Source of the DNA: Chryseobacterium indologenes
GTDB lineage: Bacteria; Bacteroidota; Bacteroidia; Flavobacteriales; Weeksellaceae
Direction: 5' to 3'
Assembly: GCF_002025665.1 (NCBI RefSeq)
Contig: NZ_CP018786.1
Location: 3,472,001-3,536,000, forward strand
DNA: 64,000 nt
Shown: piece after piece, positions 26,052-35,083 of the stretch
Numbering within the stretch: position 1 is the first letter of the stretch
Layout: every line of letters starts with the position of its first letter
Notes under the pieces: generated by a model
What the model was told of the DNA's origin: nothing
The model's input: only the letters and a program-made list of their open reading frames with translations
Databases searched by the model: none
Made by a program: the position numbers and the translations under genes

Positions 26052-28847
26052 ATGCTTCAAGACCTGTTCAAAAAAATCTTTTTCATTTTTTTGATTTCGT
26101 TCCAGATATGGATTCCGGCACAAAGCAGTTCCGGAATAAGTCTTGATATCCGCAATGAATCCAGAACAGATAAAGCAGGTATTCTGGATCTGATCATCGT
26201 TCTTGACAATCAAAGCACAAATGATTTCAAAGGAAAAGTAAACATGACGATTCCTAAAGGCTTCAGAAATATTTCAGGAAACCAGCTTCAGGTCGAAATG
26301 AAATCCGGGGAGCATCTTTTTCTTCCTGTAAAGATCGTGGTCAGCAACAATGCTGTTTCAGGAGAATCCCGCCTGGGCTTCCGTCTTTCAGACCAGCAGA
26401 ATAAAACAATGGCGGAAAAAGAAATACCCTACACCGTCACTGAAAATAATGCCATGCGCATCACAGCAGAAAACCCTCTGATCTATGTGAATAAGGCTAC
26501 CGATTCGGTAGAAGTAAGGGCAAGAGTTTCCAATCTTGGGAACAGAAAGCAGCATGTAACAGTTGTATTTAAAATCCCCGAAGCAGAACAAGGAAATGCT
26601 TTTATAGAGAAAACAGGAAGTATTGGCGTGCAGAAAGATTCGGTATTTGTATTCCGTTTTCTGCCTTCCAGAATCAGATCCCGCAGCACTCAGATTTCCG
26701 TCAATATTGCAGGCTTCAGGGAGCCGGACAGAGAAATATTCGGTAACACCAGTGTTTCCATCCAGAACGTTTCTTCGGTACAGCGTTATGAGGATCTTGA
26801 ATCTACCGCCTTTTCAAATTTCACCAAGAATACCATCACGGCAAGCTACAGACATGCCGGGGAAAATCTGGATATGTATCAATTGGTAGGTTCCGGAGGT
26901 TTCAATCTTCCGTCAGGATATATTTTCATCCGGGGGAATATCTATACCATGACGAATCAGAGCGATCCTGTTGTTAACAATACCTATCTGACCTATCGCC
27001 GCGAAAACAGTGAATTCACCATCGGAAACATCAACAAAATGCTGGAACTTTCCCTGTTCGGAAGAGGGCTGGAATATGCCTACACTTCTCCCGATAAGGA
27101 TACCAAAATTGAAGCAGGTTTTGTAGATCAGACCTATAGCCTTATAGAAAGAAATTCATTTCTGAAGTATGGCTACGGGTTCTATACCAGAGGAACTCTT
27201 GGAGCCCAAAATGCGTCCCGCAATATCTCCGGAACATATATTTTCAGGGATGATCCTTATGAAAAAGCCAGACATCATGTAGCCGGAACAGATCTTCAGT
27301 ATGCTTTCGGCAAAGACTGGAAAACCAATACCAAGGTGTATGGCGGACTGAGTTTCTACGAAAACAACCAGCCCGCTAAGCCTTCATTAGCTTTGGAATC
27401 CCAATATTCAGGAATGATAAAAAAGGTCAATCTGAACGGAAATTATTTCTACAGCACCGATTATTACCCTGGAAACAGAAGAGGAATTTTACAGATCCAG
27501 CAGAATTTTTCTACCATGATTTTCAAAGACCATTATGTATATGCCAACATTGTGGCTTCTCATTTTTCGCCTAAGTTCTACTTTTACGACAACACTCTGA
27601 ATTCAAGCAATATAAGACTGGACACAGGAATCAATTTCCCTAAAAAAGGGAATTTCGGGATGGGACTTGGGTATCAGTATCAGGAAGAAAATTCCAACTC
27701 TTATAATAATTTCTTCAATGCCCAACCTCATGAGAACACCAAACAACTTAAAGCACAACGTTTTACAGAATATCTTACCTGGCTGAGCCCGGATAAACAG
27801 CATACCTCTATCCTGAGCATGGAGACAGGATGGGTACAATATCCGGACAACAACAAACAGCAGTTCCAGATGAAAGTAAGTGGAACCTATGGCTACAAAT
27901 GGCTTACCGTGAACGGGATCTATCAGCATGGAAGCTACTTCCTTTCTGAATATGCTTTTTCAAAAATGATGAACCAAAGCACGCCCTACGAAAAGCTTTC
28001 CCTTTCTGCTTTTGTCAATAAAAACTTCTTCAACCGTCAGCTGAATGTCACTTCAGGGGTTTCTTATACGGATGATGTTCTGTACGGAAAATCGCCTTCC
28101 GGTTTTATGAACCTGAAGTATTCAAGGGAAAAATATGCCCTGTACCTGAACTCTTCCTACTTCAGTTATACTGCAGGAAGCTTCACCAATAATCTGTTGA
28201 CCGTGGAAGCTGGTGTGACTGTCAACCTTAGAAACAGCACCCTGGATCCGGGTAAAAAAGGGAACATCAAAGCATTCGTCTATTATGACCTGAACGAAAA
28301 TAATATCTATGATGAAGGCGACAAAGAAGCGGCAGGTTACCTTATTATGCTCAACAATATTTCATTTAAAACCGACCCTTCAGGTTCTATCAGTTACCGT
28401 TCTATCCCTTACGGAAAGTATGCCCTGAAACAGGTGATCCAGCAAGGCTGGTATTATGATGAAACCGAATTTACCGTAGACAAGCACCACTACTCTTTTC
28501 AGATTCCCCTTCATCAAAACGGAACGACCCAGGGAAAAGTAACCTACGATTTTGATTCCAAAACCGCAGTAGATTTCACCCCAAAAACCGGAGGTATCCT
28601 GTTCAATATTTACCGCAATGAACAGTTAGTACATCATATTATCACCGATGATAACGGAGAATTTGCCTCCTTCCTGCCCTCCGGAAATTACAGAATTGAA
28701 CTGAACAAAAACTCCCTGCCTGCCAATACCTACTGTGAACATTCTACTAATACTTTCAAAGTAGAAGCCGGGAAAATAGTGCAGCTGGAGTCTTTTGTGA
28801 TTAAGGTAAGGGAGAAGGTGATTAGGGTGAAGAAGTTTGGGAGTTAA
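26052..28847 (+). CDS. Usher-like outer-membrane protein
   Basis: A 931-residue exported protein (signal peptide ending near PAQSSSG). Residues about 30-240 are Ig-like domains with COG1470/NEW3 character. Residues about 250-740 consist of repeated aromatic-ended amphipathic strands typical of a large beta barrel (for example NEYAF-like turns, GMGLGYQYQEEN, LNVTSGVSYTDDVLY). About 750-931 hold two small beta domains, the first with AFVYYDLNENNIYDEGDKEAAGY, a SdrD/carboxypeptidase-regulatory-like repeat that is also found at usher C-termini. Size, barrel and position after the chaperone fit an usher that threads pilins through the outer membrane. The assignment to the usher family is by architecture, not by a decisive motif. 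Confidence 0.65.
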   Translation: MLQDLFKKIFFIFLISFQIWIPAQSSSGISLDIRNESRTDKAGILDLIIVLDNQSTNDFKGKVNMTIPKGFRNISGNQLQVEMKSGEHLFLPVKIVVSNNAVSGESRLGFRLSDQQNKTMAEKEIPYTVTENNAMRITAENPLIYVNKATDSVEVRARVSNLGNRKQHVTVVFKIPEAEQGNAFIEKTGSIGVQKDSVFVFRFLPSRIRSRSTQISVNIAGFREPDREIFGNTSVSIQNVSSVQRYEDLESTAFSNFTKNTITASYRHAGENLDMYQLVGSGGFNLPSGYIFIRGNIYTMTNQSDPVVNNTYLTYRRENSEFTIGNINKMLELSLFGRGLEYAYTSPDKDTKIEAGFVDQTYSLIERNSFLKYGYGFYTRGTLGAQNASRNISGTYIFRDDPYEKARHHVAGTDLQYAFGKDWKTNTKVYGGLSFYENNQPAKPSLALESQYSGMIKKVNLNGNYFYSTDYYPGNRRGILQIQQNFSTMIFKDHYVYANIVASHFSPKFYFYDNTLNSSNIRLDTGINFPKKGNFGMGLGYQYQEENSNSYNNFFNAQPHENTKQLKAQRFTEYLTWLSPDKQHTSILSMETGWVQYPDNNKQQFQMKVSGTYGYKWLTVNGIYQHGSYFLSEYAFSKMMNQSTPYEKLSLSAFVNKNFFNRQLNVTSGVSYTDDVLYGKSPSGFMNLKYSREKYALYLNSSYFSYTAGSFTNNLLTVEAGVTVNLRNSTLDPGKKGNIKAFVYYDLNENNIYDEGDKEAAGYLIMLNNISFKTDPSGSISYRSIPYGKYALKQVIQQGWYYDETEFTVDKHHYSFQIPLHQNGTTQGKVTYDFDSKTAVDFTPKTGGILFNIYRNEQLVHHIITDDNGEFASFLPSGNYRIELNKNSLPANTYCEHSTNTFKVEAGKIVQLESFVIKVREKVIRVKKFGS

Positions 28848-28860
28848 CAAGCCGTTATTT

Positions 28861-28980
28861 CTTTAAAATTCTCAGAAGATTATAAGCTGGATACTAAAGC
28901 AATGATTGCCGTGGTTGGGACATTGGCTGGAATTCTATCTGTAGTATTTTCTGGTTGTGGAGATGAATGTGTAGTGGAGT
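28861..28980 (+). pseudogene. Decayed copy of the 3' end of the glycolipid membrane-protein gene
   Basis: The plus-strand translation KFSEDYKLDTKAMIAVVGTLAGILSVVF parallels NFSKDYKLDATAMALVVGTLAGILSVIF from the gene ending at 21809, and the DNA is alike over about 100 bases, with a shift of frame near the end. There is no start codon or upstream part, so it is a remnant. It lies 14 bases after the usher gene. The pilus-like locus is thus bounded on both sides by the same sequence. Confidence 0.75.
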
Positions 28981-29079
28981 ATAGCTATCCGAAATATATC
29001 TTATAGAAAATTTATTATTATAATCTTGGTTCTAAAGTGTTTTAAAGCAGAAAATCTTTTATTTATAGCAGGTTTTTAC

Positions 29080-29087
29080 TAAGTTTG
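29080..29087 (+). promoter_or_regulatory. Putative -7 box of the restriction operon
   Basis: TAAGTTTG fits TAnnTTTG and lies 54 bases before the hsdR start. A T-rich region sits at the -33 position without a clear TTG. Confidence 0.35.
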
Positions 29088-29141
29088 TCTTTTACAAGTG
29101 ATTTTTTAAAAGACGATAACCTATACTATTAAAAACACCTA

Positions 29142-32100
29142 ATGCCATCAAACTTTTTATTCCTAGAATTAAGATATCCTGAATTATTTACAATTTGTGA
29201 ATTATCTGAAAAGCTTATCCATATAGACCCCAGTTCATCGCTTTCAAAATCCAGACTTTTTTCTGAAAAGTTATCTCAACTTATTTGGGATTTTGAAAAC
29301 CTAGGATCTTTTGAAGGTAATCAACTTTATCGTATTAATCAATTATTTTATCTAGATATTATCCCTGATATCGTAAAAGAACTACTTCATACTATTAGAA
29401 AGTCTGGGAACAAAGCCAGTCATGATGGAAGTGGATCCTATTCTCAAGCTTTATCTATACTTAGAAATTGTTATCAACTTGCCAGATGGTTCTATGAAAC
29501 ATATGAAGATGAAAGCTTTGAAGAAATAGAATATAAACTACCTATAGATAATCAAAAGATTAGTATAGAAAAACTTACTACCCAGCTTGAAAAATTATCT
29601 CAAGAAGTTGTAAACTATAATTCTAAAATAGAATCTATTAATGCAACACCTGAGCTCATAAAGGAAAGAAAGAGAAGATCTGTAAATAACGCAAGAAATA
29701 TTGACAAAACTGAAAGTGAAACACGAGAGTCTATTGATGAAAAGTTAAGGTTAGCAGGTTGGGAATGTGATACCAAGATTCTTAACTTTAAGAAGAATAA
29801 ATCATTGCCAGAAAAAGGAAAAAATAAGGCAATTGCAGAATGGCCATGTGATGGAAAATGGGCAGATTATGCATTGTTTATAGGAAAGGAACTTTATGGT
29901 ATTGTCGAAGCTAAAAAATATTCTACTGATATATCCACAGATTTATATCAATCCAAAAAATATGCTGAGCTAATAAAACCTCATGAAAGTTTTATCTTTT
30001 TAGGCAATTGGGATTCATATAAGGTTCCATTCTTGTTTTCAACAAACGGGCGGAATTACCTTGAACAACTCAAAACTAAAAGCGGAATTTGGTTTCTTGA
30101 TATTCGAAATAACAGAAATCAAGCACTTGCTTTAAAAGGATGGTTTTCTCCACAAGGCTTAATTGAACAATATAAAAGAAATATTGATATAGCGAATATT
30201 CGCTTACAAGACAGTGAATATAGCTACCTCCAAAATTCAAATGGGTTAGGATTAAGATATTATCAAATTGAGGCTATAAAAGCTGTAGAGGATAAAATTA
30301 TTCAGTACCCTTATGATAAACGTTCATTATTAGTTATGGCTACTGGTACAGGTAAAACCAGAACTACTATTGGCCTAGCATACCGTCTCATAAAGTCTGA
30401 TCGTTTTCGGCGTATATTATTTTTAACTGATAGAAAATTACTTGCATCTCAGGCTTTAGGTAGCTTTAAAGACAATAAAGTGGAAGATATTAATACTTTT
30501 TCAAATATTTACAAAATTGAGGAAATGAAAAATGTATTTCCTGAGATGGAAACAAGATTACATTTTGCTACAGTTCAAAGTATGGTAAAAAGACTTTTCT
30601 ACAATGAGAACCCTTTACCTATTGATACTTATGACTGTATTATTATTGATGAAGCTCACAGAGGATATACTCTTGATCTTGAAATCAGTGAGGAAGATCT
30701 TAGCTTTAAAGATGAAAACGATTATATAGGACAATATAAAAAAGTAATAGAATATTTTAATGCCTATATTATTGGGCTTACAGCTACTCCAGCGCTTCAT
30801 ACAACAGAAATATTTGGTAAACCTGTACATAATTATTCATATAGGGAAGCTGTAATAGATGGTTATCTGATTGACCATGAACCTCCATATATTATTAAAA
30901 CTCAATTAAGTGAAAATGGAATATTATGGGAGAAAGGAGAAAAACCTAAAGTTTTAAACCCTGAAACAAATACAATAGAAGAGCTTGCTGAATTAGAAGA
31001 TGAATTACATATAGAAATTGAGCAATTTAATAAAATGGTTATTACAGAACCATTTAACAGAGCTGTTATCAAAGAACTTATTCAGCATTTGGATCCTGAA
31101 AGTGATGAGAAAACATTAATTTTTGCTGCTAATAATCAACATGCAGATTTAATAGTGAAAATTCTTTACGAAGAATATGGAAAAATAGGAATCGACGCTC
31201 CCAATAATGCGATTAAAAAACTAACAGGAATAGTATATGAAGTAGAAAAATTGACCACAGAATTTAAAAATGAAAAATTTCCATGTATTGTGGTAACTGT
31301 GGATCTATTAACCACAGGAATTGACATACCACAAATTACCAATCTTGTTTTCTTACGTCGTGTACGCTCAAGAATTTTATTTGAACAAATGTTGGGAAGA
31401 GCAACCAGACTATGTCCAGAAATTGATAAACAGTATTTCAGAATCTTTGATGCCGTAAGAGTTTATGAAGCGCTTCAAGATTTCACCCAAATGAAAACAG
31501 TTACTAATCCTTCTATGTCATTTCAGAAACTTATAGAAGAACTGGAATATATTGAAAAACCAGAACGTGCCAGATTACAATTGGAACAGATTGTGGCTAA
31601 GCTTCAACGCAAAAAAAAAGATATTGAAGATTACGGTTTAGAAAACTTTATGTATATGACAAAAGGAGAAACACCAAATGATTTTATAAGAAATCTGTTG
31701 GTTATCGAAAATACAGATATACAAAAAGTATTGACAGGATATGCTACTTTATGGGAGTTTTTAGGTACAAGAGTTTCTGAACCAAAGAAACAATTTGTCT
31801 CAGATCATGACGATGAAGTTATAGGTATTAAGAGAGGATATGGAAATGCTGAAAAACCTGAAGATTATATTCAAAGTTTTAAAAAATTCATTAATGAGAA
31901 TCAAAACGTAATATCAGCAATAAAAATTATTTGTACAAAACCAGCTGAACTTGATAGAAAATCACTTAAAGAATTAAAGCTACTTCTTGATCAAGAAGGT
32001 TTTAACATTCCAACATTAAATGCAGCTTGGAAAAATGTGAAAAATCAAGATATTGCTGCCGATATTATTTCTTACATTCGCACGTTGGCTTTAGATGCTG

Positions 32101-32351
32101 TTTTGGTAAGTCATGAAGACAGAATTAAAAATGCGATCAATAAGGTAAAAGCTATGAAGCCTTGGAATAAGCATCAATTAAAGTGGATTGAACGTTTTGA
32201 GAAACAAATACTTTATGAAGATATTTTTGACCGTGACTATATCAATCAAACTTTTAGAGAAGATGGCGGAATTCCAAGAATTCAAAAAATTTTCAATAAC
32301 GAACTGGAAGAGATGATTGGAGTTTTAAATGAACATTTATTCACAGCCTAA
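29142..32351 (+). CDS. hsdR: Type I restriction enzyme, R subunit
   Basis: A 1069-residue motor and nuclease subunit of a type I restriction-modification system. An N-terminal DUF4145-like helical part (about 1-180) precedes the PD-(D/E)xK nuclease, with Asp242 and Glu256-Ala-Lys258 (GIVEAKKYS). The SF2 helicase follows: Walker A ATGTGKT at 400-406 and DEAH at 503-506, then LTATPA and the C-terminal helicase half with QMLGRATRLCP. A coiled C-terminal region contacts the methylase. All catalytic motifs are present. The gene is visibly more A+T-rich than the operons to its left, as expected for transferred defence genes. hsdM follows after 69 bases. Confidence 0.93.
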   Translation: MPSNFLFLELRYPELFTICELSEKLIHIDPSSSLSKSRLFSEKLSQLIWDFENLGSFEGNQLYRINQLFYLDIIPDIVKELLHTIRKSGNKASHDGSGSYSQALSILRNCYQLARWFYETYEDESFEEIEYKLPIDNQKISIEKLTTQLEKLSQEVVNYNSKIESINATPELIKERKRRSVNNARNIDKTESETRESIDEKLRLAGWECDTKILNFKKNKSLPEKGKNKAIAEWPCDGKWADYALFIGKELYGIVEAKKYSTDISTDLYQSKKYAELIKPHESFIFLGNWDSYKVPFLFSTNGRNYLEQLKTKSGIWFLDIRNNRNQALALKGWFSPQGLIEQYKRNIDIANIRLQDSEYSYLQNSNGLGLRYYQIEAIKAVEDKIIQYPYDKRSLLVMATGTGKTRTTIGLAYRLIKSDRFRRILFLTDRKLLASQALGSFKDNKVEDINTFSNIYKIEEMKNVFPEMETRLHFATVQSMVKRLFYNENPLPIDTYDCIIIDEAHRGYTLDLEISEEDLSFKDENDYIGQYKKVIEYFNAYIIGLTATPALHTTEIFGKPVHNYSYREAVIDGYLIDHEPPYIIKTQLSENGILWEKGEKPKVLNPETNTIEELAELEDELHIEIEQFNKMVITEPFNRAVIKELIQHLDPESDEKTLIFAANNQHADLIVKILYEEYGKIGIDAPNNAIKKLTGIVYEVEKLTTEFKNEKFPCIVVTVDLLTTGIDIPQITNLVFLRRVRSRILFEQMLGRATRLCPEIDKQYFRIFDAVRVYEALQDFTQMKTVTNPSMSFQKLIEELEYIEKPERARLQLEQIVAKLQRKKKDIEDYGLENFMYMTKGETPNDFIRNLLVIENTDIQKVLTGYATLWEFLGTRVSEPKKQFVSDHDDEVIGIKRGYGNAEKPEDYIQSFKKFINENQNVISAIKIICTKPAELDRKSLKELKLLLDQEGFNIPTLNAAWKNVKNQDIAADIISYIRTLALDAVLVSHEDRIKNAINKVKAMKPWNKHQLKWIERFEKQILYEDIFDRDYINQTFREDGGIPRIQKIFNNELEEMIGVLNEHLFTA

Positions 32352-32420
32352 TTTCTAAAAACAAATTAATTTTCTTTAAAATAAGAGAAATTTAAAGTAT
32401 AAAAATAAACTGAAATAAAA

Positions 32421-33881
32421 ATGAGTGCACAGGAAATCGCTAACAGATTATGGAACCTCTGTAATGTTTTGCGTGATGACGGAGTAACATATCATCAGTA
32501 TCTAAACGAACTTACATACATCCTATTTCTAAAACTAAGCGAAGTAAAAGGATTTGAAGATCAAATTCCTAAAGAATATCATTGGAATTATTTCGTCAAT
32601 GAACATGATAATGCTGAAGCATTTTCAAAATACCGTGAATTTCTAGCAACTGTAAGCAATAAAACAGAAAGCCCTAGCATCAAAGAGATTTATAGCAATG
32701 CTTCTACAAGTTTACGTAAACCAGTTAACTTTAATTCATTGGTAGTTGCTATCAATCAGCTTGATTGGTATGAAGAAAATGACCGTGATGTAATGGGGGA
32801 CATATACGAAAGTCTTCTTGAAAAAAACGCAAGTGAGAAAAAAAGCGGAGCGGGACAATATTTTACTCCACGACCTTTAATCAATGTTATGGTTGATCTA
32901 ATGGCTCCTAAAATAGGAGAACGATGGACGGATCCTGCAGCAGGAACTTTTGGATTTATGATCTCAGCAGATCATTATCTGCGTGAAAAAACAGATAGCT
33001 ATTATCATCTTTCTGAAAAAGAAAGAAAATTCCAAAAGTATGACGCTTTTTCAGGTGTTGAATTAGTACCCGATGCTCATCGTTTAGCATTGATGAATGC
33101 CCGATTGCATGGAATGGAAAGTACAATTCATTTGAATGATACACTCACAGAATTTGGAAAGAGTCTAAAAAACTTTGATGGAGTGTTAGCTAATCCACCA
33201 TTTGGAACAAAATTAGGAGGGGAAAAACCTACCCGAGATGACTTCACATTTTCAACTAGCAATAAGCAGCTTAACTTTTTACAACATATATACAGAAGCT
33301 TAAAGAAAGATGGAAAAGCAAGAGCAGCTGTTGTATTACCTGATAATGTTCTCTTTGAAGACGGGGATGGACAAAAGATACGTCGTGACTTGATGGATAA
33401 ATGTAATCTACATACTATTTTACGCTTACCAACAGGTATTTTTTATGCAGCAGGAGTAAAAACAAACGTACTATTCTTTACTCGTGGGAAAACCGAAACG
33501 AATAATACACAAAGCGTTTGGTTCTATGATATGCGTACTAATGCTCCAAACTATGGAAAACGCACTCCTTTTACAAAGGATGCCTTTGACTGTTTTGTAA
33601 AAGCCTATACCGGAGGTATTGGTATTGATAAAGTAGAAAAAGATTTTGATGGAATTGTATCTGATGAAAAAAGAAAATCCATACAAGATGAAAGATGGCA
33701 ATGGATTTCCCGTGAAGAAATCGAAAAAAGAAACTATAATCTAGATTTAGGACTAATTACAGATAATAGTTTAAGTAAAGATAATGATTTTGGAGAGCCT
33801 ATAGATATTGCAACAAAAGCTTTATTAGAATTACAAAGCATTACGGAACATTTGAATGCAATCATTAAAGAATTGAAATAA
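32421..33881 (+). CDS. hsdM: Type I restriction-modification system, M subunit (N6-adenine methyltransferase)
   Basis: A 486-residue methylase. The helical N-terminal domain (about 1-130) is followed by the SAM-binding motif DPAAGTFGF at 171-179 and the catalytic NPPF at 258-261, the signature of N6-adenine methylation. Together with HsdS it protects host DNA and forms the core of the restriction complex with HsdR. Length is normal for the family and no damage is visible. Its stop codon shares a base with the hsdS start (TAATG), so the two are translationally coupled. Confidence 0.95.
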   Translation: MSAQEIANRLWNLCNVLRDDGVTYHQYLNELTYILFLKLSEVKGFEDQIPKEYHWNYFVNEHDNAEAFSKYREFLATVSNKTESPSIKEIYSNASTSLRKPVNFNSLVVAINQLDWYEENDRDVMGDIYESLLEKNASEKKSGAGQYFTPRPLINVMVDLMAPKIGERWTDPAAGTFGFMISADHYLREKTDSYYHLSEKERKFQKYDAFSGVELVPDAHRLALMNARLHGMESTIHLNDTLTEFGKSLKNFDGVLANPPFGTKLGGEKPTRDDFTFSTSNKQLNFLQHIYRSLKKDGKARAAVVLPDNVLFEDGDGQKIRRDLMDKCNLHTILRLPTGIFYAAGVKTNVLFFTRGKTETNNTQSVWFYDMRTNAPNYGKRTPFTKDAFDCFVKAYTGGIGIDKVEKDFDGIVSDEKRKSIQDERWQWISREEIEKRNYNLDLGLITDNSLSKDNDFGEPIDIATKALLELQSITEHLNAIIKELK

Positions 33882-35056
33882 TGGCTAGCAGAGGGGATAT
33901 AAAAATTGAAGAAGTTCAACCCGAATTAATGAAAAATTGGTTGAAATTAAATTTTAATGAAACTATTGATAAATCTGGAAGATTTGTGAAATTGAAATCA
34001 AAAGATTATTTTGAAAAAGGAAACTTTCCTGTGATAGATCAAGGTGATAAATTTATCTCAGGCTATGTAAATAATGAAAATTTACTGTATCAAGGTGAAT
34101 TACCTGTTATCATTTTTGGAGATCATACAAGAAATGTAAAGTTTATAAACTTTACATTTGCAGCAGGAGCAGATGGAACTAAAATTCTAAAACCAAAATC
34201 ATTTTATAATCCTAGTTTCTATTATTATTATTTTAAAAGTTTACGTATACCTGATCTCGGCTATAGTAGGCACTCGTCAATTCTAAAAGATATTAAGTTT
34301 CCTTTACCACCCTTAACTGAACAAAATAATATTGTAGAAAAACTTGATTCTTTATTTGGACAACTAGAGAATATAAAAGGTAAAATTCACAATTTAAAAA
34401 TTACTTCAAACAAATTTACTCAATCCTGTTTAAAAAATCCTAAGCAAAAAGAATGCTATAAATACCAAAAGATAGGTCAATATTTAGAAGAGTGTACAGA
34501 AAGAATTGGAGAAAATTGGAAAGGTATTAGGTTAGTAGGCGTTTCGGCCAAAGAAGGTATAATAGATCTGAGAATTGGTCAAAAAGATTCTTTTGAAAAG
34601 TATAAAATTGTTAAAACTGGAGATTTAATATATAATACAATGAGAGTTAATATAGGATCTATTGCAATTTACGAAGGAATTGAAAATGCATTAACGAGTC
34701 CAGATTATGTTGTATTTAGAGTAAAAAGGCACGTTTCACCACAATTATTATTGAATTATTTAAAATCAGAACAAGGTTTATTAGAAATTGGTACTAATAC
34801 AAAAGGAAGTGTAAGAGCTAGACTATATTTTAGCGCCTTGTCAGAAATAAAAATGCCCATTGCTCCTGTTCAAATCCAATCCTTAGCCGAGAAATTTTTA
34901 AAAGAGTTTAGTAACAGTTTAAAAAAAATACATAGAATAGAAAAGGTGACTCTTGAAAGCCTTTCGAGAGCTATTTTAGTGAAGGCATTTAAAGGAGAGC
35001 TTACGGAACAATTAGATACTGATGAAGATACAAAAGAATTTTCAAATGATAATTGA
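33881..35056 (+). CDS. hsdS: Type I restriction-modification system, S (specificity) subunit
   Basis: A 391-residue subunit with two target recognition domains, about 10-145 and 190-335, each followed by a helical spacer: PPLTEQNNIVEKLDSLFGQLENIKGKI after the first and a similar helix (about 340-375, ending RAILVKAFKGEL) after the second. The two recognition domains set the two halves of the DNA target, which cannot be derived here. The protein is complete. No inverted partner gene or recombinase is visible nearby, so there is no sign of phase-variable shuffling. Confidence 0.93.
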   Translation: MASRGDIKIEEVQPELMKNWLKLNFNETIDKSGRFVKLKSKDYFEKGNFPVIDQGDKFISGYVNNENLLYQGELPVIIFGDHTRNVKFINFTFAAGADGTKILKPKSFYNPSFYYYYFKSLRIPDLGYSRHSSILKDIKFPLPPLTEQNNIVEKLDSLFGQLENIKGKIHNLKITSNKFTQSCLKNPKQKECYKYQKIGQYLEECTERIGENWKGIRLVGVSAKEGIIDLRIGQKDSFEKYKIVKTGDLIYNTMRVNIGSIAIYEGIENALTSPDYVVFRVKRHVSPQLLLNYLKSEQGLLEIGTNTKGSVRARLYFSALSEIKMPIAPVQIQSLAEKFLKEFSNSLKKIHRIEKVTLESLSRAILVKAFKGELTEQLDTDEDTKEFSNDN

Positions 35057-35083
35057 AACTAATTCTAAAAGAAATAAAATAAT

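Noticed and set aside
22897..28847. Type V (FimA/Mfa1) pilus or type IX secretion locus
   Set aside because: The secreted proteins have ordinary signal peptides without lipobox, the chaperone is PapD-like, and no type IX sorting domains are seen.
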